This document shows, one piece after another, positions 9,216 through 17,450 of a DNA stretch of 64,000 bases. Position 1 is the first letter of the stretch. Each line of letters starts with the position of its first letter. This DNA comes from Oscillospiraceae bacterium. Lineage in GTDB: Bacteria > Bacillota > Clostridia > Oscillospirales > Ruminococcaceae. The notes beneath the pieces were generated by a model. It did not search any database and had not been told where the DNA came from. It saw only the letters and a program-made list of their open reading frames with translations. The DNA lies in the NCBI GenBank assembly GCA_017533485.1, contig JAFXIC010000017.1:1-64000 (forward strand). Direction: 5' to 3'. The position numbers were made by a program, and so were the translations under genes.

Positions 9216-10889
9216 TTATTTTTCGTGGAAGAAGTAGGGCAGGATTTGAATGACATAATGTCTGACATAGCCCCACCAGTGGGTCAGACCCGGTGCAACC
9301 ATAAAGTAGAGGTTACCCTGGGAGAGATCGGAGGTATAGGTGAACTGCGGTAAGTTTTTCATAGCTTGGATCTGCGGGTTGACGTTCGGATAAGCGATAT
9401 CATCCGAACCGGTTGCAGCGAAGATGAAGTACTTATCACGTTCATAACCGGAAGCGTCGATGGCATTGGCGATATCCTGTGCCTTGCCGTTCGCATCATT
9501 TGCACCCCAGTGGTCACCGGAAAGGGGCATGAAGTAGCCGACCATATCGAGACAATTTCTGCAAACTGCCCAGGTAGAAACGCCGCCCATGGAGAAGCCG
9601 CCGTAAGCACGGTGCATTCTGGAAGCTTCGATATCCTCCGGAGAGGTAGATTCCGCATAGGTGGAGTATTTGGACTCGACGAACGGAACGACGCTTGCAC
9701 GGAATTCCTCATAGAAGTTCTGTGCGGTACAGTTTCCGCCGTTGAAGGTCGGGGTAACAACGATCAGCGGATCGAGCTTTCCTTCGTAGATTGCGTTGTC
9801 GAGCATTTCCTTGAGATGGACTTCATCACTGAAGAGGAGGTTCTCGTTTTCGCCGCCGCCGTGCATCAGGTAGAAGATGTTGTACTTCTGGCTCTCGTCA
9901 TAGCCATATGGCGTATAAACCCAGAGAGACTTCTGACCATTGATGCTGCTGTAAGATTCTTTTACGATCTTACCGGCCTGTGCAGGCGTGTTGAAGTAGT
10001 AGTCCGGGCTTGCCTGATAGCTGAGGGCGGGATTGTAGTCGAACGGTTCGTCTTCCTCACCGATCGGATTTTCGGGTTCTGCTTTTTCGGGATAGTCGCT
10101 GACAGCCAGAGTGACGAACTTGTAAATCCAGACGACATCAGCGATTGTGACAGTGCCGCTTTGGTTGACATCGGAAGCAAATTCGGAGCGGAAGGTGGAG
10201 TATTCGCCTTTGAGGAGTCCGCGTTTTGCTTCGGAGAGGTCAGCCGCATCAATTGTGCCGTTTCCATTGACATCACCGAGGATAAAGTTGCCGCTGGCAT
10301 TGCTGGAGATGACGGTGCCGGCGGAAGCCGCCGCGACATCATCGAGGTAGAAGGAATTTCTGCTGGAATCTGTCTCAACATAGATGATCATGTCAGTTGC
10401 GCCGCTTGGGATGGTGTAGTTGGTGTTTGCGAGCTGGAGCCAGTCGCCCTTTACGGCAGTACCGGAAGCAATTTTGTCGTAATTTGCTTCACCGTTTGCG
10501 TCATTGTACTGGAGCGTCAGGTGGAATAAATCGGTACTTTTTCCTTTGTCGTACATAATATTCGCACTGAAGCTGTAAGCGGTACCTGCTGAAAAGGATG
10601 CAGGCAGCGGATAGGCTGCACCGTTCCAGGATTCGGATCTTCCGGTGCAGGCAAGGGACTTGCTGCCATTGAGAGCAGCAGAGCTGCTGGACTCGACGGC
10701 TGCCGCACCTCTGCCTTCCCAGTCTTCTGTACCGCTTTCGAACGTGAAGTTGAAGATGGTCGAATCGGCGGCGGATACAGGGCTCAGAAGTGCCGGTGCA
10801 TACGGATTATCTGCATAGGATGAGGATGGTGCGGTCAGAGCAGCCGTACAGACAGCAGCCGCGCTGAGCAAAGAGATGATGCGTTTCAT
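9216..10889 (-). CDS. CBM22-dockerin-CE1 feruloyl/acetyl-xylan esterase
   Basis: 557 residues: signal peptide (1-26), CBM22 (about 45-190), an internal dockerin (200-270, loops GDVNGNGTIDAADL and SDVNQSGTVTIADV), a Pro/Glu linker and a CE1 alpha/beta-hydrolase (285-555). The nucleophile Ser is in GFSMGG and the His in THWWGYVRHY. CE1 enzymes remove ferulate or acetate from xylan. The dockerin sits between modules instead of at an end. The CE1 domain is a close paralogue of the one at the C terminus of the GH43-CBM6 protein (36620-39136), including the same linker motif DYPEKAEPE/EYPEKAEPE. A GGGGGAG ribosome site precedes the start. It is the first gene of the two-gene xylan operon. Confidence 0.92.
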   Translation of the reverse strand: MKRIISLLSAAAVCTAALTAPSSSYADNPYAPALLSPVSAADSTIFNFTFESGTEDWEGRGAAAVESSSSAALNGSKSLACTGRSESWNGAAYPLPASFSAGTAYSFSANIMYDKGKSTDLFHLTLQYNDANGEANYDKIASGTAVKGDWLQLANTNYTIPSGATDMIIYVETDSSRNSFYLDDVAAASAGTVISSNASGNFILGDVNGNGTIDAADLSEAKRGLLKGEYSTFRSEFASDVNQSGTVTIADVVWIYKFVTLAVSDYPEKAEPENPIGEEDEPFDYNPALSYQASPDYYFNTPAQAGKIVKESYSSINGQKSLWVYTPYGYDESQKYNIFYLMHGGGENENLLFSDEVHLKEMLDNAIYEGKLDPLIVVTPTFNGGNCTAQNFYEEFRASVVPFVESKYSTYAESTSPEDIEASRMHRAYGGFSMGGVSTWAVCRNCLDMVGYFMPLSGDHWGANDANGKAQDIANAIDASGYERDKYFIFAATGSDDIAYPNVNPQIQAMKNLPQFTYTSDLSQGNLYFMVAPGLTHWWGYVRHYVIQILPYFFHEK

Positions 10890-10922
10890 GGTAAACTCCC
10901 CCTAGTATATATTTATAATTCT

Positions 10923-10951
10923 ATCTTACAAAATTTTTAAGATCAGGTCAA
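10923..10951 (-). promoter_or_regulatory. promoter of the CE1-GH43 operon
   Basis: TTGACC and TAAGAT are separated by 17 bases on the minus strand, 33 bases ahead of the start at 10889. Confidence 0.7.
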
Positions 10952-11120
10952 TTCACGAAATACAGAAAAAACTGTATAAAACGCAGATTTCTGAGATAAA
11001 ATGCGTATTATAATCCCCAGAGAGATGAATATTGTGTGTAAAAGGACAGAAACAAATGCTCCGATCGTAAGATAACACACATATTCGGGTGAATCTTCTA
11101 CAATCTGCAGATATAAGCAG

Positions 11121-11163
11121 ATATAAAAAGAGCCCCCGGAGTATTGCTTGTCCGGGGGTTCTG
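11121..11163 (-). terminator. terminator of trmK-nif3 operon
   Basis: A G+C-rich 9-10 bp stem (11131-11140 with 11151-11160) is followed by TTTTTATAT on the minus strand, 9 bases past the Nif3 stop. Confidence 0.9.
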
Positions 11164-11171
11164 GTATTGTT

Positions 11172-11960
11172 TTAGCACGATAGAGTTTGGAAATAGGGGG
11201 TTGTGCCGGCTTTGGAAACAGAAATCTGAACGGAATCGGGGAGCTGTTTGAGATATTCCGCAAAGCATTCCGTAGCAACAACTTCCGTTTCGAAATGTCC
11301 GCAGTCAAAGAGGGAGAAGCCGAGGTTTTGGGCGAGAACCCAGACGCTGTGCTTGCAGTCTCCGGTAATCAGCGCATCAGCACCGCGAGCGATTGCAGTT
11401 TCGATCAGATCGCCGCCGCTTCCGGTACACCATGCGATTTTGCGGATTGGTTTTCCGCCGTCATAGTATCTGAGTGTTTGCGGAAGAACGAGGGTGCCGA
11501 GTGCGGAAGCGAGTTCTCCCGGATTGATTTCTGAATGAAGCGCCGCAGTATATCCGAGCACACGATCACCGGGGAGGATCTCGAGCGGCTGGAATGTGTC
11601 GGTGAAGCCAAGGTTTTGTCTGAGGAGGTGTCCGATTCTGGTGTTGAGTCCGTTTGGTGCGATGTCTAAACAGGTGTGAGAACAGATCGCCGCGATATTA
11701 TGTCTTGCCAGCATCCAGACAGGATGTTCGGACGGGAGGGATTTCAGCGGCGTCCAGATAATCGGATGATGAGAGAGAATGAGGTCAGCCTTCGCGGCAA
11801 TGGCTTCTTCGATGACCGGTACGGTGATATCGAGCGTCAGAAGAATATGATGGACATCCATATCAGGGGAGCCGACAAGCAGACCGGAGTTATCATAGGG
11901 TTCCTGCGCGGAAAAGGGCGCATTGGCGTCTAAAATCTGGTAAATATCCTGTACAGTCAT
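11172..11960 (-). CDS. Nif3-like dinuclear metal centre protein
   Basis: 262 residues, the usual length of the short Nif3/YqfO family (without the central insert). Metal-binding His residues are seen in LSHHPIIW and HTCLDIAP, and the C-terminal GDCKHSVW / DCGHFETE segment supplies the remaining ligands. Members form hexamers with a two-metal site; the annotated GTP cyclohydrolase I type 2 function is not secure. The gene follows trmK by 10 bases, a pairing common in Firmicutes, so the two are one transcription unit. Confidence 0.92.
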   Translation of the reverse strand: MTVQDIYQILDANAPFSAQEPYDNSGLLVGSPDMDVHHILLTLDITVPVIEEAIAAKADLILSHHPIIWTPLKSLPSEHPVWMLARHNIAAICSHTCLDIAPNGLNTRIGHLLRQNLGFTDTFQPLEILPGDRVLGYTAALHSEINPGELASALGTLVLPQTLRYYDGGKPIRKIAWCTGSGGDLIETAIARGADALITGDCKHSVWVLAQNLGFSLFDCGHFETEVVATECFAEYLKQLPDSVQISVSKAGTTPYFQTLSC

Positions 11961-11970
11961 AGGAATCTCC

Positions 11971-12645
11971 TTATTTTTTCATCCATTGATTGATACCCTG
12001 AATCAGTGCCTGGATTTCAGCCGTATCAATGGGTGTTTCGCTTTGTTCAATCCCGTTTCGCTTATTGTGGAGGCGTTCGAGGATCGTTGCGATATACATT
12101 TTGGTCAGCGGTTCTGCAAGATTGAGTTTACCGACATATGCTTCGACGTCGGAAATTGCCTTGCATTCACCGGTGTACTGCGCCTGCATAACGGTATAGA
12201 GATGTACATCTTTCACAGCAGTTTCCTTACGAAGTGTAAAGCCGTTTTCGGCGAGCCATTTCCGGAGTACTTCGGCGCGTGTCATGGGCTGGAGAACGAG
12301 ATTGGTACCGCGCTGAAGCCATGCAGCTGCGGGTGCGGCTAAGATATCGCGGATTGTCTCCCCGCCCATTCCGGCGATGACGACATCGGTAATATTTTTG
12401 GAGGGGATTTTATCGAGTCCGTCGGATAAACAAAGCTCGACAGACTGTTCAACACGATGGCGTCTGAGACCGGCTTTTGCGGCAGCAAGCGGGCCTTCGC
12501 GGATATCCGTGGCAATCACATGGTCACAGCGATTGCTTTTGATGAGATAGATAGGGAGAAGTGCGTGGTCGGTCCCGATATCACAAACATATTTTCCCTG
12601 AATCATCGAAGCACAGCAAAGCAGTCGGGGAGAAAGTGGAATCAT
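11971..12645 (-). CDS. trmK: tRNA (adenine-22-N1)-methyltransferase
   Basis: 224 residues, a class I SAM-dependent methyltransferase of the TrmK (YqfN) family. Motif I is visible as CDIGTDHALLPIYL and the family segment VIAGMGGETI at about residue 90. It methylates N1 of A22 in the D-arm of certain tRNAs. TAAGGAGG eight bases upstream supports the ATG at 12645. It is the first gene of the operon with the Nif3-like gene. Confidence 0.92.
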   Translation of the reverse strand: MIPLSPRLLCCASMIQGKYVCDIGTDHALLPIYLIKSNRCDHVIATDIREGPLAAAKAGLRRHRVEQSVELCLSDGLDKIPSKNITDVVIAGMGGETIRDILAAPAAAWLQRGTNLVLQPMTRAEVLRKWLAENGFTLRKETAVKDVHLYTVMQAQYTGECKAISDVEAYVGKLNLAEPLTKMYIATILERLHNKRNGIEQSETPIDTAEIQALIQGINQWMKK

Positions 12646-12706
12646 GACATAACCTCCTTACAGATGATAACTTTTTTAATTGTATGTGTCAGAGTGATTG
12701 ATTCTT

Positions 12707-12735
12707 ATTATACCATAAATAATACGATTTGGCAA
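12707..12735 (-). promoter_or_regulatory. promoter of trmK operon
   Basis: TTGCCA and TATAAT stand 17 bases apart on the minus strand, 62 bases upstream of trmK. Confidence 0.7.
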
Positions 12736-12844
12736 GTCTTCGGAAACCATGAGAATTTGCGGATGCGTATATGGGCGGTGAAGCAAAGGAGCGGAATTCT
12801 TGTGTGTCATTTTTATATGGTATTACCAAAATACAGCAAATAGC

Positions 12845-12873
12845 TTGCTATTATACGGCGGATTCGGTATAAT
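12845..12873 (+). promoter_or_regulatory. promoter of murD
   Basis: TTGCTA and TATAAT are separated by 17 bases, 77 bases upstream of the murD start. Confidence 0.7.
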
Positions 12874-12949
12874 AAGTAGTATATATCCCGAATGGGAATC
12901 AAACGGTATATTTTGCATGAAACATGAAATAAAATCAAGGAGGCAAGAG

Positions 12950-14293
12950 ATGCTGCTTCATATATTAAAAGAAATGATCGCGAATCAGCGTGTACTGCTG
13001 CTGGGATTTGGGCGTGAGGGGAGAGCGCTTTCCCGCAGAATTCATCAGGTCGGAGGCTATGCTGCACTGGGAATCGCCGATGCCAATGCGCTGAAGGATA
13101 CGCCGGCGGATGCCGTGCTTCATATCGGGAGCGACTATCAGAACGCGATGGAAGCGTACGATATTGTGTTCAAGAGTCCGGGGATTGTACTGGAACGAAC
13201 GCCTGCTGAACTTTCCTGCCGCGTGACATCGCTGACCGAGCTGTTTTTGTCGGCATATCGGGATCAGTGCATTGGAATTACCGGCACCAAAGGAAAATCC
13301 ACGACCTCCTCGCTGTTATATCATGTGCTTCAGACAGCCGGAGTGCCATCCGTTCTCGGCGGAAATATCGGAATTCCGATGGCGGAGCTTTATGAGCAGA
13401 TTACGCCGGAAACAGTGATTGTACTGGAAATCGGCGTGCATCAGCTGGAGTATAATCACCAGTCTCCGAAAACCGCAGTTCTGCTGAATCTTTTCGAGGA
13501 ACATCTCGACCATTACGGCACATTTGCGTATTATGCATATTGTAAGGAGAATATCTACCGGAATCAGCATTCGGGTGATACTTTGATATGCGGCGTAAAA
13601 GGCTTGCCGGAGGAGGGGGATGCACAGTCTGCTGTCCTCTCTCTCGGAATGGATGCGCCGGAGGCGGATATTACGCTTTTGTACGGCAATACCATAAAAT
13701 TCGGGGATGAAACACAATTGCTGCCCGATGATATGCCGCTGACAGGTGTCCATAATCGTTATAACTGTGCGGTAGTGTATGCGCTGGCGCGGATGCTTCA
13801 TGTGGAAAAAGAAGCGATACTGCGCGGAATTGTAAGCTACCAGCCGCTTCCGCATCGTCTTTCGCCGATTGGTACCTTTGATGGAATCCGATGGTATGAC
13901 GATTCGATTTCAACAGCCTGTGAGACCTGTATCCAGGCGCTCAACAGTCTGCCGGAAACCGATACTGTGCTGATTGGCGGGATGGACCGCGGTATCAGCT
14001 ATGAACCGCTGCTCCGATATCTCTGTACTGCCAAAGTCCCGCATATTATCCTGATGTCGGATTCTGGAAAGCGGATGTACGAGGAAGCGGAAGGGTACGG
14101 ACATAAGTTGGTCAGCCGGATATCCTATGTACCGGATTTGCCTTCGGCGGTTGCGCTTGCAAAGGAGATCACCGAAAAAGGAAAGATCTGTCTGATGTCG
14201 CCTGCGGCAGCAAGCTATAATGTCTATCGGAATTTTGAAGAACGCGGTGAATGTTATCGGAAGCTTGTAACGGGAGAAACCGATGCAGAATAA
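12950..14293 (+). CDS. murD: UDP-N-acetylmuramoylalanine-D-glutamate ligase
   Basis: 447 residues. An N-terminal Rossmann-like domain (GFGREGRALSRRI), a central ATPase with the P-loop GITGTKGKSTTSSLL, the EIGVHQLEY and FEEHLDHYG motifs, and the Mur ligase C-terminal domain are all visible. It adds D-Glu to UDP-MurNAc-L-Ala in peptidoglycan synthesis. AAGGAGG upstream of 12950 fixes the start; a longer open frame to 12800 is unsupported. It stands alone rather than in a dcw cluster, with its own promoter, so another Mur ligase-like role is possible but less likely. Confidence 0.85.
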   Translation: MLLHILKEMIANQRVLLLGFGREGRALSRRIHQVGGYAALGIADANALKDTPADAVLHIGSDYQNAMEAYDIVFKSPGIVLERTPAELSCRVTSLTELFLSAYRDQCIGITGTKGKSTTSSLLYHVLQTAGVPSVLGGNIGIPMAELYEQITPETVIVLEIGVHQLEYNHQSPKTAVLLNLFEEHLDHYGTFAYYAYCKENIYRNQHSGDTLICGVKGLPEEGDAQSAVLSLGMDAPEADITLLYGNTIKFGDETQLLPDDMPLTGVHNRYNCAVVYALARMLHVEKEAILRGIVSYQPLPHRLSPIGTFDGIRWYDDSISTACETCIQALNSLPETDTVLIGGMDRGISYEPLLRYLCTAKVPHIILMSDSGKRMYEEAEGYGHKLVSRISYVPDLPSAVALAKEITEKGKICLMSPAAASYNVYRNFEERGECYRKLVTGETDAE

Positions 14294-14332
14294 ATATGAG
14301 TCTTTGAACGGCAAAGTTTTTTTGCAAAGCTA

Positions 14333-14361
14333 TTGACAAAACGCTCTGAATATAGTAAAAT
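14333..14361 (+). promoter_or_regulatory. promoter of secA
   Basis: TTGACA and TAAAAT are separated by 17 bases. The leader to the secA start is about 75 bases. Confidence 0.75.
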
Positions 14362-14443
14362 AAAAAGGTATGAAGTTTGCAGGAGGGGTGAAGTATACCC
14401 TTTTGTAAAAACGATATAAAAGATTCAAAAAGGCGGTTATTTA

Positions 14444-17188
14444 ATGAGTTTATTTGATAAGATTTTCGGCTCGTACAGCGAAAAGGAACTGGCAAGAATT
14501 GAACCGATTAAGCGTAAGGTTCTTGAACTGGACGAAGAATATAAGGGAATGTCCGATGAAACCCTGAAGGGAAAAACCGCAGAATTCCGTGCGCGGCTTG
14601 CAAAGGGAGAAACGCTTGACGATATTATGCCGGAAGCATTGGCAACAGTTCGTGAAGCGGCAGACCGTATTCTCGGAAAGAAGCCTTTCCCGGTACAGAT
14701 TATCGGTGCGATTGTTCTCCATCAGGGTCGTATTGCCGAAATGAGAACAGGTGAAGGTAAAACGCTTGTTGCCTGTGTCGCAGCCTATGTCAATGGTCTC
14801 ACCGGTGACGGTGTTCACGTTGTAACGGTCAACGACTATCTTGCAAAAACGCAGTCGGATGAAATGGGAAAGGTACTCCGGTTCCTCGGACTGACCGTCG
14901 GCTGTATTGTCCATGAGCTGACGAATGACCAGCGCCGTGCCGCATATAACTGTGATGTTACCTACGGTACGAATAATGAAATGGGCTTTGACTATCTGCG
15001 TGATAACATGGTGATCTATAAGAAGGATCGTGTACAGCGCGAGCCGAATTTTGCAATCGTGGACGAGGTTGACTCCATTCTGATTGATGAAGCGAGAACA
15101 CCGCTCATTATTTCCGGTCAGGGCGATAAGTCCACAACACTGTATACCGAGGCTGATAAATTTGCACGTACCCTGACGCCGACCACAGTTGTTGAGATTG
15201 ACGACAAAGAGGATCAGGATGAAAGCTTTGAGGATGCGGATTATATCATCGATGAAAAGGCAAAAACCGCAACCATCACACGCCGCGGAGTCCAGAAAGC
15301 AGAAGCTTATTTCCATGTCGAAAACCTGATGGATGCAGAGAATATGACGCTGTTGCATCACGTCAATCAGGCAATCAAAGCGCATGGTATTATGCATCTG
15401 GATATTGACTATGTCATCAAGGACGATGAAATCATTATCGTAGATGAGAGTACGGGTCGTATGATGATGGGACGCCGCTATAACGACGGTCTGCATCAGG
15501 CGATTGAGGCGAAGGAAGGCGTTAAGGTCAAGAATGAATCCAAGACGCTTGCAACCATTACATTCCAGAATTTCTTCCGTCTGTATAAGAAGCTGTCGGG
15601 TATGACCGGTACGGCAATGACCGAGGAAGATGAATTCAAGGAAATCTATAAGCTGGATGTCATTGCAATTCCGACGAATAAGCCGGTCATTCGTATTGAC
15701 CAGCCGGACGTAGTATTCCGTTCCGAGAAGGCGAAGTATGCCGCAATTATCGAGCAGATTCTCGCTTGTCATGAAAAGGGCCAGCCGGTGCTTGTCGGTA
15801 CGGTATCCATTGAAAAGTCTGAGCTTTTGTCGAAAATGCTGCATAAGCGCGGTATCAAGCACGAAGTTCTGAATGCGAAGTATCACGCCAAGGAAGCGGA
15901 GATTGTCGCACAGGCAGGAAAGCTCGGCGCGGTCACGATCGCAACCAACATGGCAGGTCGTGGTACGGATATTATGCTTGGCGGTAATGCCGAGTTCCTT
16001 GCAAAAGCTGAGATGCGTAAGCGTGAGATCCCCGAGGATATCATTACGGAAGCAGTCGGCTATGCGGATACGAATGACGAAGAGATTCTTGCCGCACGTG
16101 AAGTGTACCGTACACTTTATAATAAGTTCAACGAGGAAGTCAAGGAAAAGGCAGTGGATGTCAAGGCGGCAGGCGGTCTCTATATTCTGGGTACCGAGCG
16201 TCATGAATCCCGCCGTATCGACAACCAGCTTCGTGGTCGTTCCGGACGTCAGGGTGATGAGGGTGAAAGCCGGTTCTTCCTGTCTGTTGAGGATGATCTG
16301 ATGCGTATTTTCGCGGGCGACCGTCTGCAAAACATGATGGAGCGTCTGGATGTCGATGAGAATATGCCGATTGAAAGCCGTATGCTTTCGAAGATTATCG
16401 AGTCTTCCCAGAAGAAGGTCGAGGGCAGAAACTTCCAGGTTCGTAAGAATGTCCTGAATTATGACGATGTTATGAGCTCCCAGCGTGAGATTATCTATGG
16501 TCAGCGCGGTCAGGTTCTTAACGGTGAAGACCTTCACGCCTATATTCTGGACATGATCAAGGAGCTGATCCGCGATTCGGTTTCCCAGTATCTTGCGGAT
16601 GATGTGGATAAGAGCAACTGGAATCTGGTTGGTCTGCGCGAATACTTCATGGACTGGATTACTGTTCCGGAAGATTTCGAGTGGGATGATCAGAAGATTA
16701 ACGCGACCTCGCGCGAGGATATTATCAAAATGCTGACCGATCGTACGCTTGCACTTTATCAGGCACGCGAAAACCAGATCGGCAAGGAAGAACTGCGAGA
16801 GCTGGAGCGTGTGGTTCTGCTGAAGATTGTCGATACGAAGTGGATGGCACATATTGATGATATGGATGAGCTTCGTAAGGGCATCTCGCTCAGAAGCTAT
16901 GGTCAGCAGAATCCGGTCATTGAATATCGTTATGAAGGCTTTGCAATGTTCGATGCAATGATTGATTCGATTCGTGAAGATACCGTAAGACTGCTCCTGA
17001 CCATCCGGCTCGCGGATAATAAAGCACCCGAGCGTGAACAGGTTGCAAGACCCGACGCACCCAACGCAGGCGCAGGTGATGGAAGCTTCCGTGCACAGGC
17101 TGTTGCGAAGAAGAAGATTGGAGCGAATGAGCCTTGTCCGTGCGGAAGCGGAAAGAAATATAAGAACTGCTGTGCGATGAAACAGTAA
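14444..17188 (+). CDS. secA: preprotein translocase ATPase SecA
   Basis: 914 residues. The motor that pushes secretory proteins through SecYEG at the cytoplasmic membrane, needed here for the many secreted enzymes. Walker A (MRTGEGKT), the DEAD-like [17 protein letters not shown] block, the [14 protein letters not shown] segment, [14 protein letters not shown] and the helical scaffold are all present. It ends with the zinc-binding SEC-C motif [13 protein letters not shown], which binds SecB or ribosomes in other species. Codon use is strongly biased, as expected for a highly expressed gene. It has its own promoter. Confidence 0.98.
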   Translation: MSLFDKIFGSYSEKELARIEPIKRKVLELDEEYKGMSDETLKGKTAEFRARLAKGETLDDIMPEALATVREAADRILGKKPFPVQIIGAIVLHQGRIAEMRTGEGKTLVACVAAYVNGLTGDGVHVVTVNDYLAKTQSDEMGKVLRFLGLTVGCIVHELTNDQRRAAYNCDVTYGTNNEMGFDYLRDNMVIYKKDRVQREPNFAIVDEVDSILIDEARTPLIISGQGDKSTTLYTEADKFARTLTPTTVVEIDDKEDQDESFEDADYIIDEKAKTATITRRGVQKAEAYFHVENLMDAENMTLLHHVNQAIKAHGIMHLDIDYVIKDDEIIIVDESTGRMMMGRRYNDGLHQAIEAKEGVKVKNESKTLATITFQNFFRLYKKLSGMTGTAMTEEDEFKEIYKLDVIAIPTNKPVIRIDQPDVVFRSEKAKYAAIIEQILACHEKGQPVLVGTVSIEKSELLSKMLHKRGIKHEVLNAKYHAKEAEIVAQAGKLGAVTIATNMAGRGTDIMLGGNAEFLAKAEMRKREIPEDIITEAVGYADTNDEEILAAREVYRTLYNKFNEEVKEKAVDVKAAGGLYILGTERHESRRIDNQLRGRSGRQGDEGESRFFLSVEDDLMRIFAGDRLQNMMERLDVDENMPIESRMLSKIIESSQKKVEGRNFQVRKNVLNYDDVMSSQREIIYGQRGQVLNGEDLHAYILDMIKELIRDSVSQYLADDVDKSNWNLVGLREYFMDWITVPEDFEWDDQKINATSREDIIKMLTDRTLALYQARENQIGKEELRELERVVLLKIVDTKWMAHIDDMDELRKGISLRSYGQQNPVIEYRYEGFAMFDAMIDSIREDTVRLLLTIRLADNKAPEREQVARPDAPNAGAGDGSFRAQAVAKKKIGANEPCPCGSGKKYKNCCAMKQ

Positions 17189-17450
17189 GGTTCTCGCATT
17201 GCAAATAAAAAACTGTGTGGTTACAAACAAGAATGCTCTTGACTAAGAATCTTGATGAAGAAACTGTATGTTCAGGGGTTTGCGGTGAATGGCTCTTCCA
17301 GAATTTATTTTGGATGACCGCGAAGAATACAGAGTGATAGCATGATACCCATCGGGTAGTCTTGTTGGTAATAAAAAATTTGCAGACTCCGAAAATATCG
17401 GAGCAAACAGCTGATTCATTCCGAACAGCCGAAAGAAGAGGGAGGTTATT

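Noticed and set aside
10952..11120. Possible small RNA between the CE1 promoter and the Nif3 terminator
   Set aside because: A TATTATAAT is present on the plus strand but there is no -35 and no terminator of its own.
14450..17230. 926-codon open frame antisense to secA
   Set aside because: It mirrors the strongly biased codon use of secA, has no ribosome site, no family features, and secA is beyond doubt.
17330..17430. Possible riboswitch in the GH9 leader
   Set aside because: Only two short stem-loops (near 17347 and 17385) are visible and no conserved riboswitch core can be matched.
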